Positions 44,169-57,639 of a stretch of DNA of 64,000 nucleotides are shown piece by piece (the stretch's first letter is position 1; every line of letters starts with the position of its first letter). This DNA comes from Amphiduros pacificus (lineage: Eukaryota > Annelida > Polychaeta > Phyllodocida > Hesionidae), in assembly GCA_949316495.1 (NCBI GenBank), contig OX439004.1, positions 35,284,904 to 35,348,903 on the forward strand, read 5' to 3'. The notes beneath the pieces are model-generated. The model saw nothing but the letters and a program-made list of their open reading frames with translations, was not told the DNA's origin and made no database searches. Made by a program: the position numbers and the translations under genes.

Positions 44169-44174
44169 CAGTTT

Positions 44175-47100
44175 TTAAGACGTCTTGCAACACAGCAATC
44201 TATTAGAAACAGCTACGATAAGTCTGCCACAGAGAACTAAGATTATGATGCACACCCCAACCACTGGCACCCAGAAAAGGAGCGAATTCTCCACGTGGTC
44301 CAAGAAGCGCAGCACGGTTTCCGTGGGACCCTCCGGCATATGCTGAGAGGATTCAAGCACGGCTCTGACGGTGTTGATGATGCACACGGATACTAAAGCA
44401 GCCCCGGAAGCAGCTCCTGCCATGTTGGCTCTGGACTCCCGGCAGGGCATAATGAACATGTGATGGAGCAGGGAGCTCATACATACAACGTTCATCATCA
44501 GCAGGCGACACAAAACATCATTGACAAAGGTGTGAATGACAATCAACAGGACTCTCCTGAACAATAAGACGCCGGCCCAGCAGATGTCCACTCCCTGCAG
44601 CGATTGAGGCAAATATGGGCCTTGTAAAAGTTTGTAGACAATTTCTGCCTCTTTTGTGAGTTTGACTTCACTATTACACTGAGGTTTAGGATGTTTAAAT
44701 TTGAGAATTACCATGGCACATAGAACGGGAAGGGGGAAAAAACAACCTGCATAAAACATGGGCAGAGTGATATATCCAGCTTTTAGGAAGGATGGAGCAA
44801 CACAAAGGTAGGGTCCAAATGGTATAACACATGTTAATGAGAAGGCAAACACTACATACTGCCAGGTCTGATAACATTCATAGGAGGCTTGAATGTACAA
44901 CACCGATTTGTTAAGGACGTCTACGCAGTTGAGGAGAGTAAAATTGGTAATTGCAATTTTCTGATACGAAAATAGGATAGCAAGTATAAGTGCCGTCGAT
45001 GTTCTTCTTGATATGAATCTTGCTGTCTTTTGCACGTTGCTATTCTGAGATATTTTAGGGGTTGATTTTGAGCGTGCAGTCCATGCTGCCACTGTTGTGA
45101 ACAGTTTTGAGGACACTTGGTTATTTTTGGGAGTGTCCTGCTCAGAGAGACCCTGGATCTTTGAGGCATGCCACCTTACATAGAGCTGGGACACCAGATA
45201 CACAGCTGCTAATACTCCCCATAGAAAGGGCAGAAACAATAGCTTAAATAGAAGCTTCTTCACTTCATCTATGCCTGGGAATATACAAACAACTGTCGCC
45301 AGGTGGAAAAGATCCAAGCGAAACTTAAACAGGCCACCAATAATCTGCTTCAAAATGTTCACTAAAGAACTTTCTAATATGATATATGGGGAATCAACAT
45401 AGAGTAATGAGGCATCCTGGAAGTAATAAAACAGCATTATGAGAAATGCTCCTCCCTCATAAGGTTGTTTATTCACGTGTGTTCCTCCGGAAGTTGAGAC
45501 AGTTTCCGGGTTGGAAATGTTGCTGTTTTTATTTCTGATAGAATTGACCGGGAGTTTTACAGGCAAAGGAGCCGAGAAAAATAAATCTTGGAAGTCTTTC
45601 TGGAACATAAGAAAGAATGCGTACATGATGCCAGCTCCTATGAGAATTGCGATAATCCAGTTGTCATGGCAATCCTCATCCCGGATACATCTTGCCGAAA
45701 ATAACCCTGGCGAAAAGCCGGCTTGGCAGTCACCACACAGCGTCCCGTGTCTCCTTTTAGCACACTGGTTGTATGAATAGCAAGGCTGCATACTACAGCA
45801 GTACGAGGAAGGACACCTAAAGAACGTCACTATACTACCTATCTGGACACCCCAAAAGTTAGGCTTTGCCGTCGGGACACCAGAACACTCGGCACCGTAG
45901 GGACAATCAAAACATTCACAGGAATATAATTCAATGCTCGGATGTTTAGTAGTGGAGTTGTCAGGCAGAGTTTTGTCTAGAGTTTTCACTTTAAGATAAC
46001 CATGTTCTAAACTGTAGCCTGTTTCACACATCCTGCAGTAAATATACAGATGTGCGAAAGTTGCAGTATTGTCTGTTGAGAGAAAATCATTGATTGTGGA
46101 GTTTGTGCTACCTAGTTTTCTTCCCTGTGGACAGTTAATTTCCATATCCAACAATCTAATTCCGACGTCGGAAATCATCTCAGTTTTTCCTGTTTGATGA
46201 ATAATGCTTAATTCATTACTTAATCCTGAGGGTACTTCAAATCGGACTTTTTCCACTTGCAGGTTTCCTTGGGACATGATATAATAACCCATCACCACAT
46301 CTGAATATACTTTGGTATTCAGAAAGTCACATTGAACCAGATGTACAAAACCAGATGGAGACACTAAAATTGTTCCCCCAAATTCGTTTGCATCATTGTC
46401 AATAAATATACTGTTGTTAATTTTCACCATGCCGTTTCCGATGTAAATCACACCCCCACTTCCAGCCAACCTTTTTTGTACTGTAAAATTACTTAAATGT
46501 CCATCTTCAAATATAGCAGTAAAATTGACTTCATATTCCTTATTTTCGTCATTGTATTCCAGAGCGTTATAGACAACCTGAATGTCAAAACCTTGGGTGT
46601 TATAGAGTGGTTTGTTGTCCACTGCCTTATGTGAAATATGACCTGCTTTATTACCGTGAAATGTACAGTTATCAATATTTATTTCAGTCTGTAGACCCAA
46701 GTAGTATATCTGTAAAACGGCTCCCTCAAAAGGTGTTGTGTTATCAATGAAGCTGCTGTCTACTATGTGAATTGAACCTTCGTACCTGGAAATTAGGATG
46801 GCTCTTTCATTGTTCAGGAATGTGCATTTGGTGATGGAGAAAGATGATGAACTAGGGTCTAACCCAGCATCAAGAAATATCACAGCTGAATCAGTCACTA
46901 AATGTTGTAAAAAAGACATCCAGATATTGTTCCATCGTTGGTCAACAAATGTTATGTTATTCAGAACAGCGTTGATACGATACCACTCACTCCCCACGAA
47001 TGTTATTCCACCAAGCTTTAGGATATCGTTGCTCCCTCCAAACCACACATTATCAATTAATACGTCTGTTGACTCCAGCGAAGCCAGGTGCATTCTTCTG

Positions 47101-48106
47101 CCGTTGAAAACAGTATCAAGCACTACTAATTTCACAAGTCTGCATAACATGTGTAAATCATGCTTGACTAACGTAGATTCACCAAACGATTGCGCATGTT
47201 TCTTAAGTCTGTCACGTGAAGGGATCAACCAATAGGAATTCTTGATTACAAGAGAGGCTCGGTGGCAAGAGGCATCGGAGAAAGGTAAAGAATATGTAAG
47301 TGCTTCTGCTCCCAAGTCATAACTATGAACAAAATCTACCCGCTCTTCTGCGGCCATCGTAACGGTCGCATCCTCGAAAATGCAGTCAGTCACCTGTACT
47401 TCCATCTCTGAACCTAAGATAAAGCCAGCAACAAAATGCAGATTTATCAACCTGACAATATTCAAAGAAGCGCCATCTGGATTAGGATTCTCGTTGACAC
47501 TGTTTCCTTTGCCATTCACTGGATCATCTTTGTTTTCGATTGTCGTGAACACATCATCGACAACAGTAGGTGTAATCTCTTCATTGTCTGAAGGCGAAGT
47601 CCCTTTGCTATATATGTTAGAAGGAGTGGTCATGTGATCAGGCAAGTCAGAGGGAGAAATCCCACCAAAATCTATGCCTGGGTCATTTCCTTTACTAATA
47701 TTCTCATTCAAGCCTACCGCAGTGGTGCCAATCGGCATGTCGCTTACCTTGTCCTTGGTTAGATAGCTGTAATCAGCTTCGTCCACTAAAATATCTTCAT
47801 TGTCATATTCATTCTCTGTCATTCCCCCAAACCTAAAAATAGTACCTTTAAAGGTATCAGTATTTAGGCAGTGGATCTTCGGTTGCCCGTTATAGCCTAT
47901 TATGTCTATGTTCTGATGTAGAGGGAATTGTGAACAGATATTCATAGGTCTCTCTATAGTGCCATTAGCATCCAGATGGACGATGTCCCCGTCCACCAGG
48001 TGGAGTATAATGCTGTCAAATGTTTCACATGCTGTCTCTTGACTAAATCCACAACCATCTTTGTCTGAACCAGACAGCGAAATGAATAAATCTCTTCCAG
48101 ATATTC
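44175..48106 (-). CDS. Large beta-helix-like ectodomain plus multi-pass membrane protein (gene D)
   Basis: Minus-strand exon of about 1,310 codons without an intron. The 5' border is TGCATGTTTCAG|GAATATCTGG (phase 1), so the Met just before it lies in intron and a signal-peptide exon must lie further up; I did not find it. Residues about 1-90 and 200-670 show repeated short beta strands with NNxF/DNxxF motifs (FLNNERAILIS, IFIDNDANEFGGTILV), as in right-handed parallel beta-helices. Residues 90-200 are acidic and variable. A Cys-rich neck follows (CRMCETGY, CECFDCPYGAEC, RHGTLCGDCQAGFSPGLFS), then about nine hydrophobic segments from residue 820 (WIIAILIGAGIMYAFFLMF) to the end. I do not recognise a named family. 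Similar uncharacterised proteins are, from memory, common in marine invertebrates. A surface receptor or channel is possible. Confidence 0.85.
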
Positions 48107-48119
48107 CTGAAACATGCAA

Positions 48120-50050
48120 AATGTTAGATTAATATACATGTCGACTCAAACAATACACACAATAAATGTCTAAATCAAATAAACATTTTATGCTCACAGC
48201 TCAGAGCTTAGTCATGGCCCCTGTACTATAAAAGATTGACATTACAAATTTCTTCCGTAGCATTGGCTTTATCAATTGTTCTAATCCTTGTTTTGGTACT
48301 TAACCTTGTATGGGTCCTTACATTGCCAGCCTACCTTCTGACATAGAGGCCAAATTGGAAACTCTAGTGGGACATTAAGAACATATTTGAAAGTTCTGAT
48401 AAATTGTACTTTGCTGGTTGTGTGAGCGGGTTTCATATTACGCACTTAACCCTACCCACACTTTGAACAAGCGATTGGCAATGATTCCTGAAGTTAGTCA
48501 TTCCAGAAGATCATTTCAGAAGCTCGTGATTCCAGAAGATAGCCACAAGTGATAACATGGTCAATTTATAGGTGTCATTGTTATCGTAATAAAATGAGTA
48601 CAACAGATTCACATCAATGCATGGTCAGTTTCCAAGTCCAATTAGACTGAAATGCTAGATTTATCGATCGGAATGAGTAGACAATCTTAACGGGTTTTTT
48701 GTCAGTTTCTGATTTTCCCCTCCTTCCGCAAGGTCTATCTCAATATTCATTTCTTTCAAATATACGGACTTACCAATAATTTATCACTTATCATTCCCCT
48801 GAATGATAAATGGTACAACCTTAATGATCAGTTAATATGGGAGCCTATGAAATGGACATGTAAGCTATACACACTATGAATTGTATCATTGTAGATGTTT
48901 GTTTGGCTGGTTTCAAAGAAATTTGACTCCCAAACTAGAAGTGTGCACATACAACAATTCAAATCAACCTTGCTTAGGCTTCAATAAGAGTTACATATAT
49001 AGCATAATAACGTAAACCTTGCTCACCCCAAGCTTCAAAATAAAATACTGCAATCAATATTTCCAAATATATCGCTTCCATATTCATCGCTGTTATTTAC
49101 CTTACCCTGTCTCTTGGTCTTAACGGATTTGCTATTCGTATAATAACTTTTTCGCTTGGCCAGAAAGATACCGATTGCATTTCAAATGCATTACTCTGCA
49201 ATATAGGTGCATGGGATATAAGTAAATGTAAATGCATTAGCATATTACAAAATGCATCAACGGGCAGGAAATACTGCCCCAATGTAAACAGATATACCTT
49301 AAGCCATTTGAACGCACTTAGTTGCATTGTGCTTGTGGTTTGCTTACTGATGTTTGGAAGAAAGTTCAAACAGTTACAGCAGCCTGCAAATTATCATAAA
49401 TAGCTCACTCAAACTGATGCTGAGCGTCAGAATACCCAGAGCTTTTCAACTGATTCTCATTGATTATACAGAAGAGTATTCTTTTTGTGAAAAAAGCCAT
49501 GTGTTTGATGATATTCATGTAAGATCAATTCTATTCTGATGCAGAAATAAGCCAATAACTGTTATACAATGAGAATGGTGGTGAAAGGCAACGAAATGAA
49601 TGATTTCTCTCACGAACATATATTTAATTCTTGGAAACTGTATAAATAGCTGCACAAAGCTGCAGATGATAGCGAATTCTATGACTTATTGCAAGTATGG
49701 GTCTCGATATGTCTGCGGAAAACATTGTTGATCAGCTCGATGTTGATCCACACGTCACTCCAGACAGCAATTATTTCTGATGAATGGAATTTTGTACAGA
49801 TTAAAATTGCAAAAATAAAGGGAGTAATATAACTGTGGAATCTAACTCCTTAAAGACTGTGATTCCAATTTTCTTAATTCATTCAATATCACCATTGTGT
49901 TCTTCCTCAAGCTGCTCAGCTATCAACAGACCCCTTAATTTTATACATAATAAAACTGCATTGATCAATCAGCTCGTGCCCCTCATCTTGATTGGTTATA
50001 TTATGTGTTAGGAGAGTCGTATGATCACTTGCCCAGGAGAACCAAGTGCT
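48120..50050. other. Upstream region of gene D
   Basis: AT-rich, no exon assigned. The missing signal-peptide exon of gene D may lie here or beyond. A TATAAATA at 49,641 followed by a 27-codon frame at 49,697 (MGLDMSAENIVDQLDVD) on the plus strand is curious but unsupported. Confidence 0.4.
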
Positions 50051-50350
50051 TTTTTGTTGTTGTTGTTTGTTTGGGTTTTACATCACTTTAAATATTATTT
50101 CAGTCATTTCATGATGAGACCTACTTGTAGCAGATATAGTTCTGCCTCACCGAATTGTCATGTCGCAGGTCATTGACATGACAACCCACCCGGTCACAGA
50201 TTTACAAGGACAACGGGTTAACCCTTTAGGCACAGGCCTCAGCCCATGTGGGAAATTGTATCAGGAGTTCGAACCACCGACCTTTGGATCACCACAGAGG
50301 AACTGGTGCTAATAAGCTGGCGCTCTAACCAACTGCGCCACGGCCCGTGG
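50051..50350 (-). mobile_element. tRNA-derived SINE, copy C
   Basis: Near full-length, minus orientation: head GGGCCGTGGCGCAGTTGG-type box A (reverse of CCAACTGCGCCACGGCCC), tail ending in (TTG)n/(TTTG)n on the top strand. Confidence 0.88.
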
Positions 50351-51522
50351 ACTCCGGAACCAAGTGTAATTACAGTATTGGACAGTTTGATGTCAGTGCT
50401 TTCGTGCACCCAAACTTTTTTTTACATGATAATTATGTAGTCAAAGACATAAGAGGAGTTACTAGGTGCGATACTATCTCATTAAAGACATTATGGGTTA
50501 AGTTAATATGCTTGATGATGATTATGAGGCTTTAACTGGTGGACAATAGAAAGATGGTTTCTTTATATCCGAATGCTTTGTTTATATTGATCTCGTGGGT
50601 TACTCAGATCAGATTCTGATGGGATCAATTTATAGCTAGCATGATTACAGAATTAGTTTATGGACGGATATCAAGCTGTACTAGATCATGGGAGGAACAA
50701 CATTAATGAGAACAAGTCAATAATAGGATCAATATTATTTCGGAATTGATGCTGCACTGTATCATGCGAAGAACATCATTTTAATGAGGGCGGAGTTAGC
50801 ATCAGCCAATGCCTAAGGCGAACTGAATGCAATTTGTTTGCTTATGATATGGCAATGTATACTCCATGTAATACTGGTGATAATGTAAACCAAACCTCTC
50901 CAGGAAATCATTACATAAACGACTGAAAAGTGAGTCGTTTATGACCGACGTCCTGTGTGACGTACTGCAATTACAATACAGGTATATCAGACTAAATGGG
51001 ATAATATATACACAACTCATAGCTCAAATAGATTGCGTCAACCATCAGCAATTTGACACATATATACTTCACGTGTAAACAATGCATTACTTCCCAAGAG
51101 TTTAGGCCTTGGGTTTATGATTTGTATATTTCGGTTCTGTTACATCACAATTCAACAAATGAGTTTAGCTCATAAAAGTTGAATTGCCCAGATGGAAGAC
51201 AGATACTGAGATCAGTGCAAGATTTTCACACTCCTCACATAAAGTGTAGCCTGCACTATTTTGATTTATTTTAACATGGACACATCTCTCAGTTGTCCCA
51301 TTTTCTTAACCATGAGTGATGGAAATAAGCATGCATGTAATCCCTTTTACATCTATATATCCTTTATGGTAGATTATATAAAATTATATATATCTTCTGT
51401 TTGATACCGGTTATTAAAAATATCTTATTAATGATTATGGTAACAGGTTCATTGCACATTAGCAGTGACGCAAATAAAACCAGATGAGAATTGATAGGGC
51501 TTTTACAATGCCAGCTGAACCT
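50351..51522. other. Non-coding stretch
   Basis: No coding, RNA or tandem-repeat feature recognised. Confidence 0.4.
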
Positions 51523-51650
51523 ATTATGGAATCCAAATAATGGGCCAGCCTCCAAGCATGCTGAAATTATTATGGTATCCAAATAATGGGCCAGCCTCCA
51601 AGCATGCTGAAACTATTATGGTATCCAAATAATGGGCCACCCTCCAAGCA
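51523..51650. repeat. 46-bp tandem repeat, three units
   Basis: ATTATGGTATCCAAATAATG and CCAGCCTCCAAGCATGCTGA recur at 51,523, 51,569 and 51,615 with few differences. Confidence 0.9.
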
Positions 51651-52535
51651 AATTAAAACTCACCACGATCTGAACAGCTGTTCATTTTTTGGACCGAGAA
51701 GTATACGTGAATTGTCTATATAGTTCCTGGCATATTAGTATGCCAATTTAAAGTTCCTTTAAAGTACATTTGGCAAATATTGAAAAACTAAGGTGATAAA
51801 TATGTTCAGTTAACATTGTTGATAAATGAACCAAATATTGATCAGAATGCACCTGTGGCAGTGATAGTACTGTGATAATGGCGACACCGTAGTAGCGTGC
51901 AAAATTTCACCACTGAGCAAATGATTCCTGTTTCCTATTTATTCATATGAATCAGACCATATCTGGGAAAACATGTTTGTCAAGCCAACAATTGGGTCAG
52001 GATCTTTGACAAAGCAGTGTGATCAGGAATGGTGACTATCTGCTACTGTGTTATTTCTTATTCCAGTTGGTGTTTTCATGACTTGTTACCCTCCTTTGTG
52101 TAATCATATCTATATGTTGAAAATGATGTATAATCCCAAACAAAGAAAACAAATCATGTATGTCTCTATGATAATGCAAAAAAGATCCTGTTATTCTTTG
52201 AAAAGGGCAAGGCGTTGAATCCCCTTGACAGGCTTCTATCTGGCCTAATATGATAGCTAAAGTAGTACTAGAATGTCATTTATATTATTCTTTACTTGGT
52301 AAAATGAGATTTCTCCGTTTCTCTCTCGGCTTGGTTGTTGGATTAAATTCCACTCACAGCATTCATCCTCATGAATTGTTTCTTACCATTTCCTGGTAGC
52401 TCATAATGTAATATTTGCATAGTTTGCCTTTCACACTGTGTACCTATGATGTTTGTTCAATTTTAAGACTGTCACAAGAAAAAGCTGCAGGAAATTGGCT
52501 GATGTAACAGTGTCTCAGTTGGTTTCTTGAGTTCC
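51651..52535. other. Non-coding stretch
   Basis: No coding, RNA or tandem-repeat feature recognised. Confidence 0.4.
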
Positions 52536-52857
52536 GGTGGCCTCTGCCGCCCCGCATATGGTTAGAGCACAAGCTTATTAGCACTACTTCCACTGTGATT
52601 TAATGGTCTTGAGTTTGATTCCCAGCATGTCGGCATTGAACCCAAGTTACAGTTTCACATATGAGCCACGTGTCTGAATTGTTAACCCGTCTGAATTGTT
52701 AACCCGTTGTCCTTGTCAATATGTGACTGAATGAATTGTCATGTCAAGGACCTGCGACATGACAGTTCAGCACCACTATATCTGCTACAAGTAGGTCTCG
52801 TCATGATATTACTGAAATAATGTTGAAAGTGGCATCAACCCCAAACAAACAAAAAAT
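52536..52857 (+). mobile_element. tRNA-derived SINE, copy D
   Basis: Plus orientation. Degenerate box A (CATATGGTTAGAGC), box B GAGTTTGATTCCC, body with a 17-bp internal duplication (GTCTGAATTGTTAACCC twice), tail CCCCAAACAAACAAAA. The (CAAA)n tail is typical for a LINE-mobilised SINE. Confidence 0.85.
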
Positions 52858-54112
52858 AATCAGAATTCTTTAGTTCTGCTCTTGGTAATCCAAACTACAG
52901 TTGTCACAAACAGGAGTCACATCAGATGCAAAATAGAACTGATATCCAATACCGAGACATGGCCCATGGAGTTAAAGGTTTGCAATAAAAACACCACTTT
53001 GGAGATACAAAATAGAAGGAAATCAACAACGCCGTGTTGTATATAATGTTAAAATTGTATTTTATATTTTCAACTCCTTTCAATTAATTACTTTGTACTA
53101 AAAGGGCAATGATAAACATTTTGTGTGATTCAACATTTCAACGAGCAAGGAGTGTACTTGTAATCACTAACCAGTAAGGTATTGTTAAACATGAAACTGA
53201 CATACAGTCCCCAAGAGTGTCTTCATTCGAAAAGTGTATTGCTTAAAGTGTCTAACTTGATAATACTGCAGTGTCTGCATTTTTTCAGTTAATTCTATCT
53301 TTTTTCTTGGTAAATATGTGGTTCATAATAAATCCCGCACGGCATGAATATTAATAATGGAAGCAGTGAGTAGATGGATGAGCGAGTGATTTTATATATT
53401 GGTAACAGTTGCTTAGTAAATGCTTGCACAATCATCATGAAAGTGTGCATGTATGTAGAAATCAAGTTTACATTATTTATGTTTAGTTTCATTAGTAGAT
53501 GATAAAAGGTTTAAATGGTGGTTATATTACTTAATGACATGATCATACAGTTGTTGCTGATAATGTAAGGTAAAAATATTGTAAAGCTGAATGAATCAAA
53601 TCAAATGACCCAAAATAACTAATCTTTAACACATGTATGTTCATACATTTGTGATGCCATATGAATAATTACAGAATAATACGTTGTGTATAATAATATA
53701 TATGTATTTACTTTAACATAACTAAAATGTATTTCTAGAATATTTATCATGTTAATATAAATGAATATTCAAAAGGTCTCCCTTTCCTCAAAACTAATAT
53801 AATAATTAATTTAATAATTATTATCTCGATGGTTTTGTGTTATATCTGTCAGTATCCTGGCAAAATCTGAATCCATATTTCTCAAAGAAAGAAATATTGG
53901 CCATTTTGAATGCTATTTTGTTCCATTTTCTTTATCAAGTAAATACCCAGTGAAGTTATCACCATGAAGCATATTGTATAGGAGGTAATAGCAGTGAAGT
54001 AGAAAACACACAGCTTACGCCTTTAAACATACTTGCCTTTAAAAACAGTGTACTTATATTTATTTTTATTCCAGGCTTTCCAGAGTTTCATTTTCTGTAT
54101 TTCGATGTACAT
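52858..54112. other. Non-coding stretch
   Basis: AT-rich; no feature recognised. Confidence 0.4.
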
Positions 54113-54184
54113 GTGACGTCGGAAATAATTCATGAAAGGTCAGATTTCCTGAAACATCCTCAAAATGTTCCAGCATTTTCCTCA

Positions 54185-54410
54185 GTGTCCCTGCTCCCTG
54201 AGACATCCTTAATGCCCAAGTTCTCTGAGACATCCTTTATGCCCAAGTTCTCTGAGACATCCTTAATGCCCAAGTTCTCTGAGACATCCTTAATGTCCAA
54301 TTTCCCTGAGACATCCTTAACGCCCAAGCTAACTGAGACATCCCTAATGTCCAATTTTCTTGAGACATGTTTAATACTAAAAATCCCGGAGACATCCTCA
54401 ATACAAAATT
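54185..54410. repeat. 27-bp repeat, about eight units
   Basis: Units of the form CCCAAGTTCTCTGAGACATC plus CTTAATG. They are open in frame from 54,113 to 54,430 (LMPKFSETS units), preceded by an acceptor-like TTTTTATTCCAG at 54,074. An exon is possible, but there is no donor and no non-repeat coding signal. Confidence 0.85.
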
Positions 54411-54947
54411 TCTTATCTTGGTATCCTTAAAATTTGGACAATCGTATTATTGATTTGACATTTAATTAATCATAAGAATACCTAATACCTAAACTGGCAC
54501 TTCTCAAATGAATTTTTAAAAAAGATAGATATAGATAAACATGAATTTTGAACATATTTCAATCTTTTTAAATTAAGTTAGATAGACAGTAAAATCCTTT
54601 CCGTGAAAGCTTTCCCTGATGAACCACACAGTGTAAATATCTTACTCTGAGTATACTGTATACAGTAGAAATCGGTGTCTTTTTTTAGATAGCCAAGTGA
54701 TATGTTTAGAAATAGTTATGAGAGGTGGGTGCACGTGTGATAACTACCTGTATGGTCTATTATGTGTTTCTCGTGAATTTAAATTGCTTCAAATAAAATG
54801 TCAACGAGCCCAGATAATTCATATTGAGGCGAGGCCTGAGATTTCAGTAGAAAATTATATTTTTCACGCATTTATCTATATTTATGTAACTTGGCATTTA
54901 TCTATCACTACAGAATGGTTTATGTGTGCACAGGAGCTTTGATGTGA

Positions 54948-55171
54948 ATGAATATAAATCATCTTGTATTGATTGGAAGTGTTTTGACTGGTGAAGTCGG
55001 TTGGGACCCCTGGCGGCCGGATCCAGTAGGAGTGGGACCAGCACTGCCTGATTACATGGCAAAGTCTCGCCTCAGTGGACAGCTAGGACACTGCCAATTT
55101 TACATTGACCTCAGCTGCCTCTCCCAAGCCCATACAAACTTCTCGGGGCACACCACATCACCACAAGAAAG
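54948..55171 (+). other. Exon-like GC-richer segment upstream of the glycosyltransferase
   Basis: A stretch of raised GC and coding-like codons (HLVLIGSVLTGEVGWDPWRP, then LGHCQFYIDLSCLSQAH) ends at AAAG|GTATGT. If spliced to 58,748 the frame runs into a stop within seven codons, before the glycosyltransferase ATG. It may therefore be a 5' UTR exon with an upstream ORF of about 80 codons, or a separate gene fragment. Confidence 0.4.
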
Positions 55172-57639
55172 GTATGTAAAATATTCTTTATAACATTTTG
55201 ATACAAGGTTCTAAATTCTGGATTGTTTGGTAATTAGCAATTTCAGATGAACAATATACATGTACTGTTATAATTATCAAACCAACTGAGGAGTGACTGC
55301 TGGGAGTCTTGTCTTCACGCCGTGGGATTCGCTCTGCCTGCTCCACACAGCTGGTCAGGGGGCTGATAGCAGTTAAGGAATGTCATGCCTGTGTTGCCTT
55401 ATTTCCTCTTATAATACCTGTTTTCACGTGGATTTGACATTGGTTTGGCGATGTGGTCATATATTGAATCAATGATTACTTAGCATGCTTAGATTAACTC
55501 GAAGGTATTCAATATTTTTGACTTATACAATATTAAATCTGTTCCTCTGATGATGTTCAGTATAAGTTCAGGTGTAATATAGGGTGTGTTGATATGACAG
55601 AATCCAATATTCTGGATAGGTTAATGTCTAAATGTATGTATATCAACATTTAGTGATGAATTATGACAAAGGTATGTTAAGGGGGTTGTAGAATTCGAAG
55701 ATTCAAAGGACATTCATTTTTCAGATGTGTGCATATATATAACAATAATTTCTCTCCCTGGCATGAGGTCTTTTAACATTAGTCCTACATTCTGTGTATA
55801 CTCAGGGGTATTTCTTACAATTTTGCTAGTAACTATCGTATGCGGGCTGTGTGGAGGGAACTGTGACTGAACTCTTTTGTGATAGAAACACTTTGTGAAA
55901 GAGAATATTAAAAGACAAAATTTGTGATTTAGCTCACATGATTTTGAATTTGCCAAAGGTTCCCAATTTTGCTCAAAAATTCGCGAAAGCTAACAAATAT
56001 AATTACATCCACATGCCAGTAACACAGTGTGTTTAAGTGGCCGTGTATTATACCAAGAAGAAAGTCTTGTTTTTCATGGCTGCCCTTAATCTTCTTTGGG
56101 GAACAATATCCAAGTCACAATTTAAGCAAAAACAAAACGTTGAAGAACTGCCATCAATGTATGTTTTAACAAAATTCTTTTAGTCTCCTTCCGAAATGTT
56201 GTTCTTTTAAAGAAAAGGTTCTTGTTATTTTTTAGATATGAACAATAACAATAAGATTTTTTTTTAAAGTATTTACATAGCTTCTATACCAATCAAATAT
56301 TTTTTAGGTTTTATTTTTTGGTAAAATGCCATGTCATTATACCTCAGATATATTCCACCCCTGACCACAGAAAGTTCACCTCCTTATGATAGTGGCTCAA
56401 TTGAAGATTTTATGAAATCAAGGAAGTCACAGACAGTTTTATAGAGATTTGTGGTATTTTTAGAATATTTGATCATGATACTGTTCAATCTATCTCCCTG
56501 GAATCACATACACCTTCCAAATACACCTTCCAAATACACCTTCCAAATACACCTTCCGGAAATTTCGTTTTGCTAAAAACGCCTGGCACCATGCTCGTAC
56601 TCGTGTGACCACTGGTGTGGTCCTCAAGGGTGTTAGGCATGTGCCATCAGGCAAACACTAATTTATGTAAGCAAAATTGTCTCAGCTTTGAATGTGCTCC
56701 TGTAAAGAGCACCACCATCATTTTTGACAGAAATATCATACAAAAAAACCAGTTCAAAGGAGACATATCCCAATGCTTGATACCCTGCATGGCGAGGCAT
56801 AGCTGTATACTACATGTACCTCTGCCACAATTGCTATGAAATACGGACAACTTTTTCCTCGCATTAGCATACAATTGCCATACAGCTCTGCAATTGGTTG
56901 GCTCTTAGACATGGCCATGCACTAAAACGTGCACATGTAACATCTCTTATCTTAACTTTGCATGTCACTATAAATGTGCCATGAAATCATCGAGGATTCA
57001 TGACAAAAAGATGTTCTTAACAGAGCGTAAGCTTCGTATTTTTTTAATTTGATATTCAACCGGTTTGACTGTTGTGCATGTCTGGCATAGGCGACAACTG
57101 CCTTGTAAACTGTATCGCATCACTTGTGACAATATTTGTTCCACATGTTTGTTCAGCTCAACACATGATATGTAAAGAGCATCATGTACGACAGGTGTCA
57201 CTCAGCCATCTGATAGACCTGCCTGTGGATAAATATACCGTGATGGGTATGTCAAAAACCAATGTATTTAAAAGTATACTGGTCATAAGAACTCATAGAC
57301 ATAGATATAAGATAGAAATAGCGAAATTTGGGGAATTTACTTATATGTCATGTCATGTGTTTTGAGCCATGTATAAATGTTATCATGGTGTTTTTACTTG
57401 ACATGATTACATGAGCGGGTATACATGGATAGAAAGTTAATAAGAGCTGGCTCACCCATGCTGATTTTTGCTGGTTTCTTTGACAATTAGTCTCCTCTGA
57501 TTATTTAGATTTGCTTAATGACATATTAATATGTCGAAACATAAATGACTTTAAAATAAGAAATAAAACCTAACAGGTACTGCAAGACTTACACCCCTGT
57601 GAAACCATGACACCTTCAGTAAGTGACATTCCATATCCT
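55172..57639. other. Non-coding stretch, possibly 5' intron of the glycosyltransferase gene
   Basis: Only a short 13-bp repeat (ACACCTTCCAAAT, about four units at 56,508-56,560) stands out. Confidence 0.45.

Noticed and set aside
43748-44240. Small proteins over the 30-bp array
   Set aside because: Repeat-driven frames in the 3' UTR of gene D and a SINE remnant.
48107-48119. ATG at 48,119 as the start of gene D
   Set aside because: It lies within a pyrimidine-rich acceptor (TGCATGTTTCAG) and leaves the ectodomain without a signal peptide.
49697-49780. 27-codon gene behind a TATAAATA
   Set aside because: Too short, with no splice donor or homology visible; kept only as a curiosity.
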